A stretch of 64,000 nucleotides of DNA from Monarcha castaneiventris obscurior (taxonomy: Eukaryota; Chordata; Aves; Passeriformes; Monarchidae), in the NCBI GenBank assembly GCA_026261815.1, contig JAMPIT010000510.1:21133001-21197000 (forward strand), given 5' to 3'. Below the pieces are notes generated by a model, which saw only the letters and a program-made list of their open reading frames with translations, ran no database searches and was not told the DNA's origin. Below, one piece after another: positions 63,309 to 64,000 of this stretch (the first letter of the stretch is position 1; each line of letters starts with the position of its first letter). The position numbers and the translations under genes were made by a program.

Positions 63309-64000
63309 CTGCGCATGTGGGTCAGTCTCTGAAGAAGGAGAGGAAGGAACTTAAGGTTATGATTTGGGGGCTTAGAATGTGCTTCATGTCACCCTTTTCC
63401 CTCTCAGGCTGCCCCCAGACACAATGGAAAGTATTTGTAGGGAGAAGGAGATACGATGATACTCTTTGGAGTATATACCTGAGACGGTATCTTTGCAGCT
63501 GTGTTCCATGTCTGTGCCTTGGAAAAGAAAATAGTTCCCTGGAAGGGATTTCAAAGCAAAGGGATTGCAGAGAAGTTTAATAGGAAGACACAAGCTGGCC
63601 ACAATGTGTGGGTTTGTGGGCTGAAAGCTTGTCGCTTTTGAAGGAGCTGAACCCTAGAGCCTGGCACTCTGGAATTGTTTTTCCTCTGTTAGAAGTGTTC
63701 TCTAAGGAGCTCTGCATAATACATCTTCATTGAGTTACCTTTCTTCCTTTCCCTTTTTGATTGAAATATGCATTGCTTTATTAACTGTTCAGTTTCCTTG
63801 TCTGTTAAGCTAAACTAAAAAGCTTTGAAGAACTTCTGCAATGGATTTAAGTATCACTGAGCCAGGTGCCTTGCTGTGACAGGAGTCAGATTCCAGCTCC
63901 TATGTGCACAGGTCCTTAGTTTCTGGAGTTTTCAGTGTCTCCTTTATCTGCAGCCTCCAGCTGATGCAATCTAAATAATGCATATTTGGTGCCAGTACAG

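Larger units (their letters stand above)
61198..64000 (+). other. ATP8A2: ATP8A2 long intron, part 7 (continues past window)
   Basis: End of the window, still intronic as far as I can tell. It contains a 17-18-bp direct repeat (61635-61678), a large candidate conserved block (61700-62680) and a 19-bp tandem duplication (63271-63308). The 112-codon frame at 63242-63580 has no recognised domain. No M10 exon was seen. Confidence 0.6.

Overview
The window is a vertebrate, almost certainly avian, nuclear genome segment. Six short exons with consensus GT-AG borders lie on the + strand, separated by long AT-rich introns. Nearly all recognisable interspersed repeats are CR1-type LINEs, at low density, with no Alu, L1 or other mammal-type repeats. 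That pattern fits a bird better than a mammal; a crocodilian or turtle cannot be strictly excluded.

The only protein-coding gene I can support is the 3' part of ATP8A2, a P4-ATPase aminophospholipid flippase. The exons are at 656-730, 3417-3539, 4561-4639, 7851-7912, 8256-8312 and 12618-12725. They join in frame without a stop (504 nt, 168 codons). They encode the end of membrane helix M5, then M6, M7, M8 and M9 with their connecting loops. Paralogue-specific residues favour ATP8A2 over ATP8A1. The catalytic domains lie upstream of the window. M10 and the C-terminal regulatory tail must lie downstream, because no following exon was found.

Layout: 1-12725 is the exon cluster. From 12726 to the end (51,275 bases) is one unfinished intron. 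It holds an internally deleted CR1 (22674-24665, - strand), a second CR1 (34983-35675, -), four short CR1 3' ends, and two heavily decayed + strand LINE reverse-transcriptase relics (about 39340-39700 and 49540-50470) that I found only by reading translations. It also holds a few microsatellites and small tandem duplications, a tRNA-like relic, an 11-bp perfect hairpin, a canonical G-quadruplex motif, and several blocks whose texture resembles conserved non-coding elements (best at 46640-47190 and 61700-62680, the latter with a full palindromic CRE).

The remaining open reading frames look like chance or shadow frames. I found no convincing new protein system. The items most worth checking are the candidate enhancer blocks, the ancient LINE relics and the very long terminal intron.
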